From: Paenibacillus pini JCM 16418
Lineage (GTDB): Bacteria; Bacillota; Bacilli; Paenibacillales; Paenibacillaceae
Assembly: GCF_000576305.1 (NCBI RefSeq)
Contig: NZ_BAVZ01000006.1
Span: forward strand, 62,001 to 126,000
Direction: 5' to 3'
Length of the DNA: 64,000 bases
Position 1 is the first letter of the stretch; the number at the start of each line of letters is the position of its first letter. The translations under genes were made by a program, and so were the position numbers. Under the pieces are notes generated by a model. It had not been told where the DNA came from and made no database searches. It worked only from the letters and a program-made list of their open reading frames with translations. Below, one piece after another: positions 53,905-62,311 of the stretch.

Positions 53905-54246
53905 GTGACAATGCAGCCATTCACAAAAAAAGTTATCGAAATTATAAGTAGCATTCCGGCTGGTTATGTCATGACCTATGGTCAAATTGCTAAGCTAGCT
54001 GGAAGTGCAAGAGGCGCAAGGCAGGTCGTACGGATTTTGCATTCAATGAGCGAATCTTATAATCTGCCGTGGCATAGAGTTGTTAATGCCAAAGGAGAAA
54101 TTGCAATTAAAGATGATGAGTCTCGTTTCAAGCAGACGTTATATCTAAGCGATGAGGGTGCTATACCCGATGAGAATGGGATAATAGATCTGAATAAATA
54201 CCGATATAGGCCAGATGACGTTGATCTGCAAGATGAGGAATTTTAA
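53905..54246 (+). CDS. Alkyltransferase-like protein (MGMT family, Cys replaced by Trp)
   Basis: About 111-113 residues with the MGMT DNA-binding domain: IPAGYVMTYGQIAKLAGS, ARGARQVVR (Arg finger region), and PWHRVV where alkyltransferases have PCHRV. The missing Cys shows that it cannot remove alkyl groups; proteins of this kind bind O6-alkylguanine and hand it to nucleotide excision repair. GTG at 53905 or ATG at 53911 may be the start; no clear ribosome site lies in front, consistent with coupling to selO. Confidence 0.92.
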   Translation: MTMQPFTKKVIEIISSIPAGYVMTYGQIAKLAGSARGARQVVRILHSMSESYNLPWHRVVNAKGEIAIKDDESRFKQTLYLSDEGAIPDENGIIDLNKYRYRPDDVDLQDEEF

Positions 54247-54299
54247 ACGTAGCGAATAGATGAGACATGGACAACAAGTATTCATTATAAATAAACCTT

Positions 54300-54323
54300 A
54301 AAGCATCCATCGGATGCTTTTTT
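54300..54323 (+). terminator. Terminator of the selO operon
   Basis: AAAGCATCC pairs with GGATGCTTT around ATC, then a T run. Confidence 0.85.
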
Positions 54324-54469
54324 CTTGGATTAATCTAAAAATGGTTATGAAATACATAGTTAACATGTTTAACTTTACTTATAATATGAGCTTAGCGTAA
54401 TGTTCTACATAGAACCCAAAAACTGCATTTAGACATTTAGTAGTAAAAGGTTGAAAGGAAGTTATCCCC

Positions 54470-55705
54470 TTGTTAGAGACTTTACTGTTGAATTTCTTGT
54501 TTTTACTGTTTCCGGTTGTCATATTTTTAATTTTTTTTGAAAATAAAGCATATGCCTATAATAAGAGGGTACTTGTTTTACTGTCGGCTGTGGCAATGTG
54601 CCTTTGTATGGCCAAACCCATTAAACTTGAAATTGGATTTATATTCGATTTAAGATATGTTCCTATGATCATTGTGGCTCTCTTTGGAGGATACAAGAAT
54701 CTTTTTCCTTTATATTTCATCTTGAACATGTATCGATTCTACGTAGGGGGAGAGGGTACGTTCCGTTCCTTCGTTTATTCATCGGTTATCTTCATTGTAG
54801 TTCCTATTCTCAGTAAGTGGTTTCTGAGACTAAGTTCTAAAGGGCGAATTATCACTGCTTGCTTGACGTCATTACTAAATATCCTCATTTATCTATATAC
54901 GTTAACCTCCTTCATGCCATTAGATCGGAAATTCTGGATGTTCACGCTTAATGCTGTGATGACATATGTTGGGGTAATGTGCGTCATTATGATATTAATT
55001 GAAAAGATCATTACGAATATTAAAAATCGTGACCGGATTCTTCAATCGGAACGACTAAATGTCGTTAGTGAACTCGCGGCAAGTGTATCCCATGAAATCA
55101 GAAACCCACTCACGGTAACAAGTGGATTTCTACAGCTATTAAATAAATCCAAAAACATCACACAATCGGAAAAAGGATTTATTGAATTATCTTTGCAGGA
55201 ACTTAAACGAGCGGAGAAAATAGTCAGTGATTATCTCTCTTTTGCCAAACCACAATCCGAGAATATGGTGTATTCGAATATGAGTGAGGAAGTCGAGTAT
55301 ACCAAAAATATTATTATGCCATACGCCTCTATCCATAAAGTAGAGGTCATATTTAGTTTTAATAACTCGTTAAAGAAACATTATGATCGGAACCAAATCC
55401 AACAATGCCTCATTAATTTATATAAAAATGGTATTGAAGCGATGAAAGACAACGGCGGAGGCATATTGTATATTGAGATATCAGAACGAAAGCAACATAT
55501 TATCATCAGTATTCGGGACACCGGAATTGGAATGACAAGGGAAGAAATATCACGTCTCGGTAAGCCGTATTACTCTACCAAAGAGGAAGGAACGGGCCTT
55601 GGCATGCTCATGGTATACAGTACAATTAATAAAGTGAAGGGAACCATTGAAGTCGATAGTGAAAAAGGTAAAGGTACCACATTTTTGATATCGATTCCGA
55701 CCTAA
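54470..55705 (+). CDS. Orphan sensor histidine kinase (KinB/LytS-like 5TM)
   Basis: A 411-residue kinase. TTG at 54470 follows GAAAGGAAG. Residues 1-180 form about six helices of the 5TM-5TMR_LYT/KinB kind (FDLRYVPMIIVALFGGYKNL is typical). Then come the dimerisation and phospho-acceptor helix with SVSHEIRNPLT, and the ATP domain with N box LINLYKNGIEAM, DTGIGM and GTGLGML. No response regulator is adjacent, as for sporulation kinases that feed the Spo0F phosphorelay. A role in sporulation timing is likely from architecture but not proven. Confidence 0.9.
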   Translation: MLETLLLNFLFLLFPVVIFLIFFENKAYAYNKRVLVLLSAVAMCLCMAKPIKLEIGFIFDLRYVPMIIVALFGGYKNLFPLYFILNMYRFYVGGEGTFRSFVYSSVIFIVVPILSKWFLRLSSKGRIITACLTSLLNILIYLYTLTSFMPLDRKFWMFTLNAVMTYVGVMCVIMILIEKIITNIKNRDRILQSERLNVVSELAASVSHEIRNPLTVTSGFLQLLNKSKNITQSEKGFIELSLQELKRAEKIVSDYLSFAKPQSENMVYSNMSEEVEYTKNIIMPYASIHKVEVIFSFNNSLKKHYDRNQIQQCLINLYKNGIEAMKDNGGGILYIEISERKQHIIISIRDTGIGMTREEISRLGKPYYSTKEEGTGLGMLMVYSTINKVKGTIEVDSEKGKGTTFLISIPT

Positions 55706-55706
55706 T

Positions 55707-55752
55707 AAAAAACAGAGCCCAAGCGATCCTATCGCTTGGGCTCTGTTTTTTA
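55707..55752 (+). terminator. Terminator of the histidine kinase gene
   Basis: A perfect 21-bp stem around CCT with A/T runs directly follows the stop codon. Confidence 0.92.
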
Positions 55753-55845
55753 CCGAAACCGTCGCTTTACCTATTTAATGAAGCAATTTGAAGCAATGTC
55801 TTAAGCAAAGATGCAGATAATCAGGTGCCGGTGCCTTTTTACCAA

Positions 55846-55900
55846 ATGTTAACGAAATGTTATCGGAATGTTATCGGAATGTTATCGGAATGTTTAAGCT
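55846..55900. promoter_or_regulatory. Five 11-bp tandem repeats resembling PhoP boxes
   Basis: ATGTTAACGAA (55846-55856), three exact ATGTTATCGGA units (55857-55889) and ATGTTTAAGCT follow each other without gaps. On the minus strand this reads (T/A)TAACA every 11 bp, which fits the Bacillus PhoP consensus TTAACA repeated with about 5-bp spacers. It lies 79-133 bp before the VTC gene. Confidence 0.6.
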
Positions 55901-55978
55901 TCGTTAAAGGTTCGAGTATTAAGCTATAGAAATGGACGGCGAGAACAACCTGCACAAGCGAAAGGAGCGAGCTTATTT

Positions 55979-56722
55979 ATGGCCATTGAAGTATTTAACC
56001 GTTATGAGAACAAGTATCTCATGGACTCGAAGGCATTCTACAATATTTACAACGATCTGATGAAATATATGGAACCGGATGAGCACAACAAGGATGACAA
56101 GTTCTATACCATTAGTAACCTTTATTACGACACAGAGCATCATTCGCTTATCCGCACCAGTTTGGCTAAGCCTAAATATAGGGAAAAGCTAAGAATCCGT
56201 TCATATGGTGTGCCGAGCAGTGAAGACAAGGTATATCTGGAGCTAAAGAAAAAGGTATTTGGACTAGTCAACAAAAGGAGAACTCCGCTGAGATTGAGTG
56301 AAGCCTACGATTTTGTCCAGACAGGTCACGCCCCTACTTACAGAAACGGAATGAACAAACAGGTCATCGATGAAATCGAGTATTTTCTGAGTCGGTATGA
56401 GCTGCAGCCGATGGTTTATCTAACATATGACCGGATCGCTTTGTTCTGTAAGGGGAACCGAGATCTACGAATTACGTTTGACACAAACATCCGATCTCGA
56501 CGTCATGATCTTACATTGGAAGCCGGAACCTACGGCGAACAATTAATGGAGCGTGGGCAATGGCTGATGGAAGTGAAAGCCGAGAAGACCATTCCGGTCT
56601 GGCTATCCAAGATGCTGTCTGAGCATCAAATGTATCGCACAAGCTTCTCTAAGTATGGTAATGAATATAAAAAATCGATTCGAAATGCATCTGTCATTGA
56701 AAGGGAGAGAATTGTTCTATGA
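55979..56722 (+). CDS. VTC-domain (polyphosphate polymerase-like) protein
   Basis: A 247-residue tunnel-fold protein of the VTC family, related to eukaryotic Vtc4, which makes polyphosphate from ATP. Conserved elements are FNRYENKYLMD, NLYYDTEHHSLI, KYREKLRIRSYG, VYLELKKK, VYLTYDRIA and LMEVKAEKTIP: basic and acidic residues lining a tunnel. No membrane segment. AAAGGAG precedes the ATG. It overlaps the DUF4956 membrane gene by four bases. Bacterial VTC proteins are often next to DUF4956 and CotH or carbohydrate-binding proteins; their true product is not settled. Confidence 0.88.
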   Translation: MAIEVFNRYENKYLMDSKAFYNIYNDLMKYMEPDEHNKDDKFYTISNLYYDTEHHSLIRTSLAKPKYREKLRIRSYGVPSSEDKVYLELKKKVFGLVNKRRTPLRLSEAYDFVQTGHAPTYRNGMNKQVIDEIEYFLSRYELQPMVYLTYDRIALFCKGNRDLRITFDTNIRSRRHDLTLEAGTYGEQLMERGQWLMEVKAEKTIPVWLSKMLSEHQMYRTSFSKYGNEYKKSIRNASVIERERIVL

Positions 56723-57399
56723 TCGAAACTATTTTTAATACATCTGCTGTGGATAGCACCCTATCCTTATCACACGCGCTTTTGACTTTGGCGACCGCCA
56801 TTATACTAGGAGCTATCATTAGTTTTACGTATATGAAGACACAGCCAGCTTATTCTCAAAGCTTCACACTGACTATGATCGTGCTTCCTGCGATTGTGGC
56901 GATCATTATCATGCTGATTGGTAGCAATATTGCTAGAGCATTTAGTTTGGCGGGGGCATTCTCCATTATCCGTTTCCGGAGCGCGCCGGGCGATTCTAAG
57001 GACATTTCCTACGTCTTGTTCTCCATGGCAGCCGGACTGTCCGCTGGTGTTGGTGCTTTCGGGTATGCGATTCTGTTTACGATTATCCTTTGTTTGATGA
57101 TGTATGTACTCAAGCTAATAAATTTTGGCGTGAAAAAAGATGCCATGAAAACATTGAAGATAACCATCCCAGAAAATTTAGGGTATGAAGAAGCATTCGA
57201 AGAGGTATTCAACAAGCATAACGTTGATTATGAGCTGAGAAAGGTTAAGACAGCCGAACTAGGCAGCCTTTATGAAGTGGTTTATTCGGTCAGTATGAGT
57301 CCAAATACTAATCAGAAGGAATTTTTAGATGCCATTCGGACGCGTAACGGAAATCTGGATATTACACTCACAATGAATCCTGCGTTGCAGGAATATTAA
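56719..57399 (+). CDS. DUF4956 membrane protein
   Basis: A 226-residue protein with four predicted helices in the first 130 residues. The FSLAGAFSIIRFRSAPGDSK motif with DISYVLFSMAAGLSAGVGAF is the mark of DUF4956. The C-terminal 90 residues are a small cytosolic alpha/beta domain. ATG overlaps the VTC stop (ATGA), so the two are made together, and VTC plus DUF4956 may form a membrane-bound polymer-producing complex (inference from conserved neighbourhood). Confidence 0.9.
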   Translation: MIETIFNTSAVDSTLSLSHALLTLATAIILGAIISFTYMKTQPAYSQSFTLTMIVLPAIVAIIIMLIGSNIARAFSLAGAFSIIRFRSAPGDSKDISYVLFSMAAGLSAGVGAFGYAILFTIILCLMMYVLKLINFGVKKDAMKTLKITIPENLGYEEAFEEVFNKHNVDYELRKVKTAELGSLYEVVYSVSMSPNTNQKEFLDAIRTRNGNLDITLTMNPALQEY

Positions 57400-57413
57400 G
57401 AAAAGAGGTTAGC

Positions 57414-59773
57414 ATGATGAAGAATGTATATAAAACAAAAGTAGCCGCGCTTCTGACCGTATCTGCGATGTTGGCAGCGGGATGTAGCACCAGTACTTCA
57501 GGCTCTGTAAAGGATACAAGCAGTTCATCTACGGCTACTACAAATACGTCCTCAACCGACGCCAATAAGGCAAATGCGCAGTTAGCTGGTCTCAAACTGG
57601 ATGATCTGGTGAAGTACGATGCTGATGATACGAAGGTGAATTGGGATGCGGAAAAATCGACTTCCATTACGCTGAGCGGTGCGGGAGCTAATGTTGTGAA
57701 AGGTTCAGGAGCTAAGGTGGATGGTAGTGTCATAACGATCTCATCGGCCGGCACCTACGTGCTGAGCGGCAAACTCAGCGACGGCAGTATTGTGATTGAT
57801 GCGGGTGACGATGATATCGTGCACTTGGTGTTAAATGGTGCGCAGATTCAAAGTTCCACGAGCTCTGCGATTCATGTTAAGGGAGCGGGTAAAACCGTAC
57901 TTACTTTATCTGAAGGTACTGAAAATGTTATATCTGATGGTAAAACGTATACTGGGCAAGAATCCGCCAAGGATGGACCGACCGCAGCCATTTATAGCAA
58001 AGATGATTTGACGATAAATGGTACGGGTAAGCTGAGCGTTCAAGGGAACTTCAAGGATGGAATCACCAGTAAAGACGATTTGAAAATTGTAAGCGGCACG
58101 CTGAATATAACGGCAGCCGACGACGGCATCGTCGGACGTGATTTGACTGCGGTTAAAGAAGGCAATATTACGATTCAAGCCGGTGGTGACGGCATCAAGT
58201 CGACAAACGATAGTGGGACAGACAAGGGGTATCTTGTTATTGGGGCAGGAGCGTTTGTCATAGATGCAGGTAGCGACGGATTACAAGCGGCTACCTCTAT
58301 GCTAATTAACGGCGGCTCTTACAACTTGCGGACAGGCGGAGGGAATGCTAAGGCGGAGCCTCATAAAGAGGAACAGCCGCCGCAACGTCCTGATGCCCAA
58401 GGGCAAACAAAATCCAAGGAGAATGAGCAGGCCACGCCTTCGACAGCAAACACTTCAAAATCTACAGACTCCGCGCAAGCCGACTCTGAGGATAGTGAAA
58501 CGCCAAGCACGAAGGGACTTAAAGCGGCATCTGGGATTTCTATAACAAACGGTATATTTAATATTGATTCGGCCATGATACGGTACACAGTAACGGCAGT
58601 ATAAGTATTACGGGCGGACAGTTTAGATTGGCCACGGGCGATGATGGCATCCATGCCGATACATCCATTGCGATTTCAAATGGTATCATCAATATTACTA
58701 AAAGCTATGAAGGTATTGAGAGCGCAGATATCGCCATCTCTGGCGGCGAAATTCATGTCGTTTCCAGCGATGATGGCCTTAATGCCTCCGATGGAACAAG
58801 TAATACGCCTGGTGCTGGAGGTCCGGGACAGTTTGGAGGGCAAGGACAGCCTGGATCTCAGGGGAAAACAGGTGATCAAACGCAAACAGGTAATCAAATC
58901 AAGACCGGTGATCAAGTGAAGACTAGTGATCAAACACAAACTGGAGACAGTAAAACCCAATCAGAAGGAGATAAATCACAAGCAACTAATCAGGCCCAAC
59001 CTCAAGGCGATGGCCAGGCACCAACCGGAGGGCCAGGAATGTCAGGAGGACAAGGTAGTTCCAGCAATGCGAAGCTGGCGATTAGCGGAGGATATATTAC
59101 GGTTGATGCTGCAGGTGACGGACTCGACTCTAATGGTTCGATCGCCATGTCAGGCGGCACCGTGCTAGTGAATGGACCTACGATGGACGGTAACGGAAGC
59201 CTCGATTATGATGGAACGTTCGAACAATCTGGCGGGTTACTTGTAGCAGCCGGAAGCTCAGGCATGGCGCAGGCTCCATCCGAAACCTCCGCACAACGCG
59301 CTGTACTAATGAAGTTTCCGAGCAAGCTAGAGGCAGGAACCCTAGTTTCGCTGGTGGACAGCGCAGGCAAATCGATCGTAAATTTCACTCCTGCGAAATC
59401 TATTCAGAGTATTGTGGTTTCAACGCCGGAGCTTAAGGCGGGTGAAACGTATACCATTTACACAGGAGGAACTTCTGCAGGTACGCCGAAGGATGGCCTC
59501 TATGAAAGCGGCAAGCTGGAGGGCGGCACAAAAATCGTCAGCTTTAAGCTTGGTGATACCGTCACTTATGTAAATGAGTCGGGCGTAACAACCGGTGGTG
59601 GCGGCTTTGGCGGCGGCCGAGGACCAGGAGGTCCAGGTGAAGGTAGAGGCAAGGGAGGACCAACAGGAAATGGAGGTTCTGGTAGCCAAAGCGGTACTAC
59701 AAATCAAGATGGACAAAATGCAGGAGTAGGTAACGCGAACGCGAAAAATACAGAAAAGGATACGTCTAACTGA
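57414..59773 (+). pseudogene. Cthe_2159-like beta-helix lipoprotein, frameshifted
   Basis: A carbohydrate-binding-domain (PF14262-like) lipoprotein. The signal peptide ends in LAAGC. The body is a right-handed beta-helix with repeated coils (GDGIKSTNDSG, ITAADDGIVG, SSDDGLNASDG, AAGDGLDSNGS). The first frame ends at 58604. GCCATGATACG should read GCCCATGATACG (one C missing at 58574-58575), giving AHDTVHSNGSISITGGQFR and a continuous protein of about 786 residues. Low-complexity Gln/Thr/Lys/Gly linkers at about 58350-58450 and 58840-59040 and a Gly-rich tail are visible. Last gene of the VTC operon, 14 bp after DUF4956. Confidence 0.88.
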
Positions 59774-59930
59774 AGGTGAGAAGGTTGGGCTAGCATCGAT
59801 GGTGCCTCATAAGGTATTCGTTAAGAAAGCGATGAATTTTACACCCCAAACGAGTAATAATAAGTTATATATAACAATATATGGTACAATGAGGATCGAA
59901 ACGAAAGAAATCCATTTAAGGTGGGTGGAA

Positions 59931-60326
59931 ATGAAGAGACCTCTTGGAGTATCCTTAATTAGTTACTTTTATATGTTTGGTGCCGGCGTAATGATTCTCA
60001 CTGCAATATTCTTTAATGCAAATGCAGATGAATTTGGCATCGCAGAGCGGTTTGGTATACCGAACGTTCCAGAACGAATATTTAGGATGATCGTGGCTAT
60101 GGGCTCCCTTCTTATCATATATGGTTATATGCGTTTAAAAAGATGGGGATTTTGGTTGATGATTGTATACTCATTAGGATTTGGCGTCATAAGTTATGGT
60201 CTGTTATTCTCACACGATAAACAACCGTTTATAGGCAATCTTATATGGTCAGTCATCGTTTTAGTTTATACACTTTGCGTCAGAAGGTCCTTTTTCACTA
60301 GAGAAAAGAAGTATTACGAACATTAA
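59931..60326 (+). CDS. Small membrane protein, unknown
   Basis: A 131-residue protein with four predicted helices (SLISYFYMFGAGVMILTAIF; MIVAMGSLLIIYGYM; GFWLMIVYSLGFGVISYGLL; LIWSVIVLVYTLCV). ATG at 59931 follows AAGGTGGG. The MKRPLGVSLISY start and RLKRWGFWLMI middle are seen in small uncharacterised membrane proteins of Bacilli. A single-gene unit; no function can be given. Confidence 0.7.
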   Translation: MKRPLGVSLISYFYMFGAGVMILTAIFFNANADEFGIAERFGIPNVPERIFRMIVAMGSLLIIYGYMRLKRWGFWLMIVYSLGFGVISYGLLFSHDKQPFIGNLIWSVIVLVYTLCVRRSFFTREKKYYEH

Positions 60327-60342
60327 ATTCTTATCCATTAGC

Positions 60343-60392
60343 AAGCGAAAGCGATAGAACGAGGAACCTAACTCATTCAATCGTTTTCGCTT
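60343..60392 (+). terminator. Terminator-like hairpin after the membrane protein
   Basis: AAGCGAAAGCGAT pairs with ATCGTTTTCGCTT (one mismatch) around a 24-nt loop, then CTTTGC. Confidence 0.55.
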
Positions 60393-60582
60393 CTTTGCAT
60401 ATGCCGTTCATTCGATATCTAAAGTTGTTGTTATCAAGACATTGCCCTTGAATATGTGCTAGCTATTTTTTAAGATGTACTCTAAAATATAATTATTAAA
60501 ACCCAGTTTCACTTAGTGAAACTAACGTTTGTAGAATGACTCAGTCTTTACATTTATTATTTGATAGGGAGCGTGGTTATTT

Positions 60583-61338
60583 ATGAATAACAAAGAACGT
60601 TTTACTGATCGAGTGGAATCGTATGTAAAGTATCGCCCGAGTTATCCTGAAGAAGCTATTGATTATTTATACGACATTATTGGATTGCATTCAAATGGTT
60701 TGGTAGCCGATATCGGTGCAGGCACAGGTATTTTTTCGGAATTACTACTGGAACGAGGAAGCCTTGTTACGGCTGTTGAACCGAATCAAGAAATGCGGGA
60801 AGCTGCGGAGAAAAAGCTTGAAGGTAAAACGGGGTTTCGTGCGGTTTCTGGGTCTGCTGAGGTGACGGGATTGCCCGATCAATCCATTGATTTTATCGTT
60901 TGTGCTCAAGCGTTTCACTGGTTTAATCGTAGTGCCGCGCAAGCTGAGTTTAAACGAATTCTGAAACCAGGCGGGAAGGTTGTTTTGTTATGGAACTCCC
61001 GTCTCACTAAAGGAACACCATTTCGGGAAGAGTATGAGCAACTACTTCAGACATTCGGCACCGACTACCAACAGGTTAATCATAAAAACATTTCAGATGA
61101 CATATTGGATTCTTTTTTCAAAGGTGGGAACATGCAAGAAGCGCGGTTCATGAACCAACAAGTATTTGATTTTGAAGGATTGAGTGGTCGCTTGCAGTCT
61201 TCATCATACAGTCCCGTATCTGGAGACCCTCGTTACGAAACGATGATGAATGAACTACGAAATCTATTTGAACGGAATAAAGAGGATGATAAGGTGTTTT
61301 TTGAGTATGAGACCGAAGTATATTGGGGCGAGGTTTAA
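60583..61338 (+). CDS. Class I SAM-dependent methyltransferase
   Basis: A 251-residue methyltransferase of the UbiE/TAM type. Motif I is VADIGAGTGIFSELLLERG, followed by the acidic loop AVEPNQEMR and motif IV region FIVCAQAFHWFN. GGKVVLLWNSR is motif VI. The family start RFTDRVESYVKYRPSYPEEA is typical of an uncharacterised subgroup widespread in Firmicutes and proteobacteria. GGGAG precedes the ATG. The substrate is unknown. Confidence 0.9.
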   Translation: MNNKERFTDRVESYVKYRPSYPEEAIDYLYDIIGLHSNGLVADIGAGTGIFSELLLERGSLVTAVEPNQEMREAAEKKLEGKTGFRAVSGSAEVTGLPDQSIDFIVCAQAFHWFNRSAAQAEFKRILKPGGKVVLLWNSRLTKGTPFREEYEQLLQTFGTDYQQVNHKNISDDILDSFFKGGNMQEARFMNQQVFDFEGLSGRLQSSSYSPVSGDPRYETMMNELRNLFERNKEDDKVFFEYETEVYWGEV

Positions 61339-61491
61339 TATAAGGAAGTAACAATTGAACAAATGGATTGAATCACCCGGGTTTGTCTAATTGGAATTCT
61401 GTTTAATACTAGAGTGAAGACTACTTGATGCTGAGGCATAGTACACTTTTGTGCAGGATATGGATCAACAATAAACCAATGAGGTGATGAC

Positions 61492-61983
61492 ATGTTAAAT
61501 ACACATGAAGCAAACCAAGAGGCTATTGAAACGGTCAGAGATATTATCAAAGGTATTGATGTTGCCATGCTCACAACCATGAGCAGTGAGGGGTTAGTAT
61601 CCCGTCCCATGAGTACTCAGGAAGTGGAATTCGACGGAGATCTGTGGTTTATGACTAAGAAAGAAACAAGTGTATATCAAGAAATTCTACAACAATCGAA
61701 CGTGAATGTAGCATATGTACATAAATCCTATGTGTCGATTCGCGGCGAAGCTGAAATTGTGGAGGATCAAGCGAAATTAAAAGAGTTTTGGAACGATTCA
61801 TATGCCAAATTCTTTGGCGGATCGTACGACGATCCGAGTCTAGTCTTGATCAAAATCAAGGCCGAGACCGCTGAGTATTGGGAAACGGGTAATAAAACGA
61901 AGATGGTCAAGAGTCTGTTTAAGAAAATGACAGGTAAAGGATCTGACGATATAGATTTGAACGAAACCGTGGATTTGAAATAG
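61492..61983 (+). CDS. PNPOx-like general stress protein (split-barrel flavin binder)
   Basis: A 163-residue pyridoxamine-phosphate-oxidase-fold protein of the general stress protein 26 type. The marks are IDVAMLTTMSSEGLVSRPMS near the start, FDGDLWFMTKKETS and the C-terminal ETAEYWETG. These bind FMN or related cofactors, and their reactions are unknown. GAGGTGA precedes the ATG. It ends before a strong terminator and stands alone. Confidence 0.9.
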   Translation: MLNTHEANQEAIETVRDIIKGIDVAMLTTMSSEGLVSRPMSTQEVEFDGDLWFMTKKETSVYQEILQQSNVNVAYVHKSYVSIRGEAEIVEDQAKLKEFWNDSYAKFFGGSYDDPSLVLIKIKAETAEYWETGNKTKMVKSLFKKMTGKGSDDIDLNETVDLK

Positions 61984-62012
61984 GGCACATAATGGAACAA
62001 TTCATAAGTGTT

Positions 62013-62047
62013 AAAAGCCAGCTCCTTAAATAAGGGGCTGGCTTTTT
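62013..62047 (+). terminator. Terminator of the PNPOx-like gene
   Basis: AAAAGCCAGCTCC pairs with GGGGCTGGCTTTT (one G-T pair) around TTAAATAA, then Ts. The rest of 61984-62311 is AT-rich and carries no gene I can see, only a weak TCCAC/GTGGA hairpin near 62260. Confidence 0.87.
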
Positions 62048-62311
62048 AACGTTTAAGTTATTCTTTTGATCATTAGTTTATAGGGAATCTGCTTGTATTA
62101 CTTAAAAATTTGGCGTGTGTAAAACCTTAATTCAATTGGTTTTATTTTGCGATGAGTACGATACGATTGAGAGCAGCAAGATTTTCTGAAGAATCATAGT
62201 TGGAATCTAATTTCCTAATTATGGAGTTTTATTACCATTAAATTGGGTAATTAGGTAATTAGGCCTCCACACCACTGTGGAAGCACTCTATTTATTTAGG
62301 AGGGTGAGCGA

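Noticed and set aside
55846..55900. Repeat array considered as CRISPR
   Set aside because: The unit is 11 bp without spacers; a transcription-factor site array fits better.
58840..58990. Tandem DNA repeats considered as a regulatory array
   Set aside because: They encode a Gln/Thr/Lys/Gly linker inside the beta-helix lipoprotein; low-complexity coding sequence.
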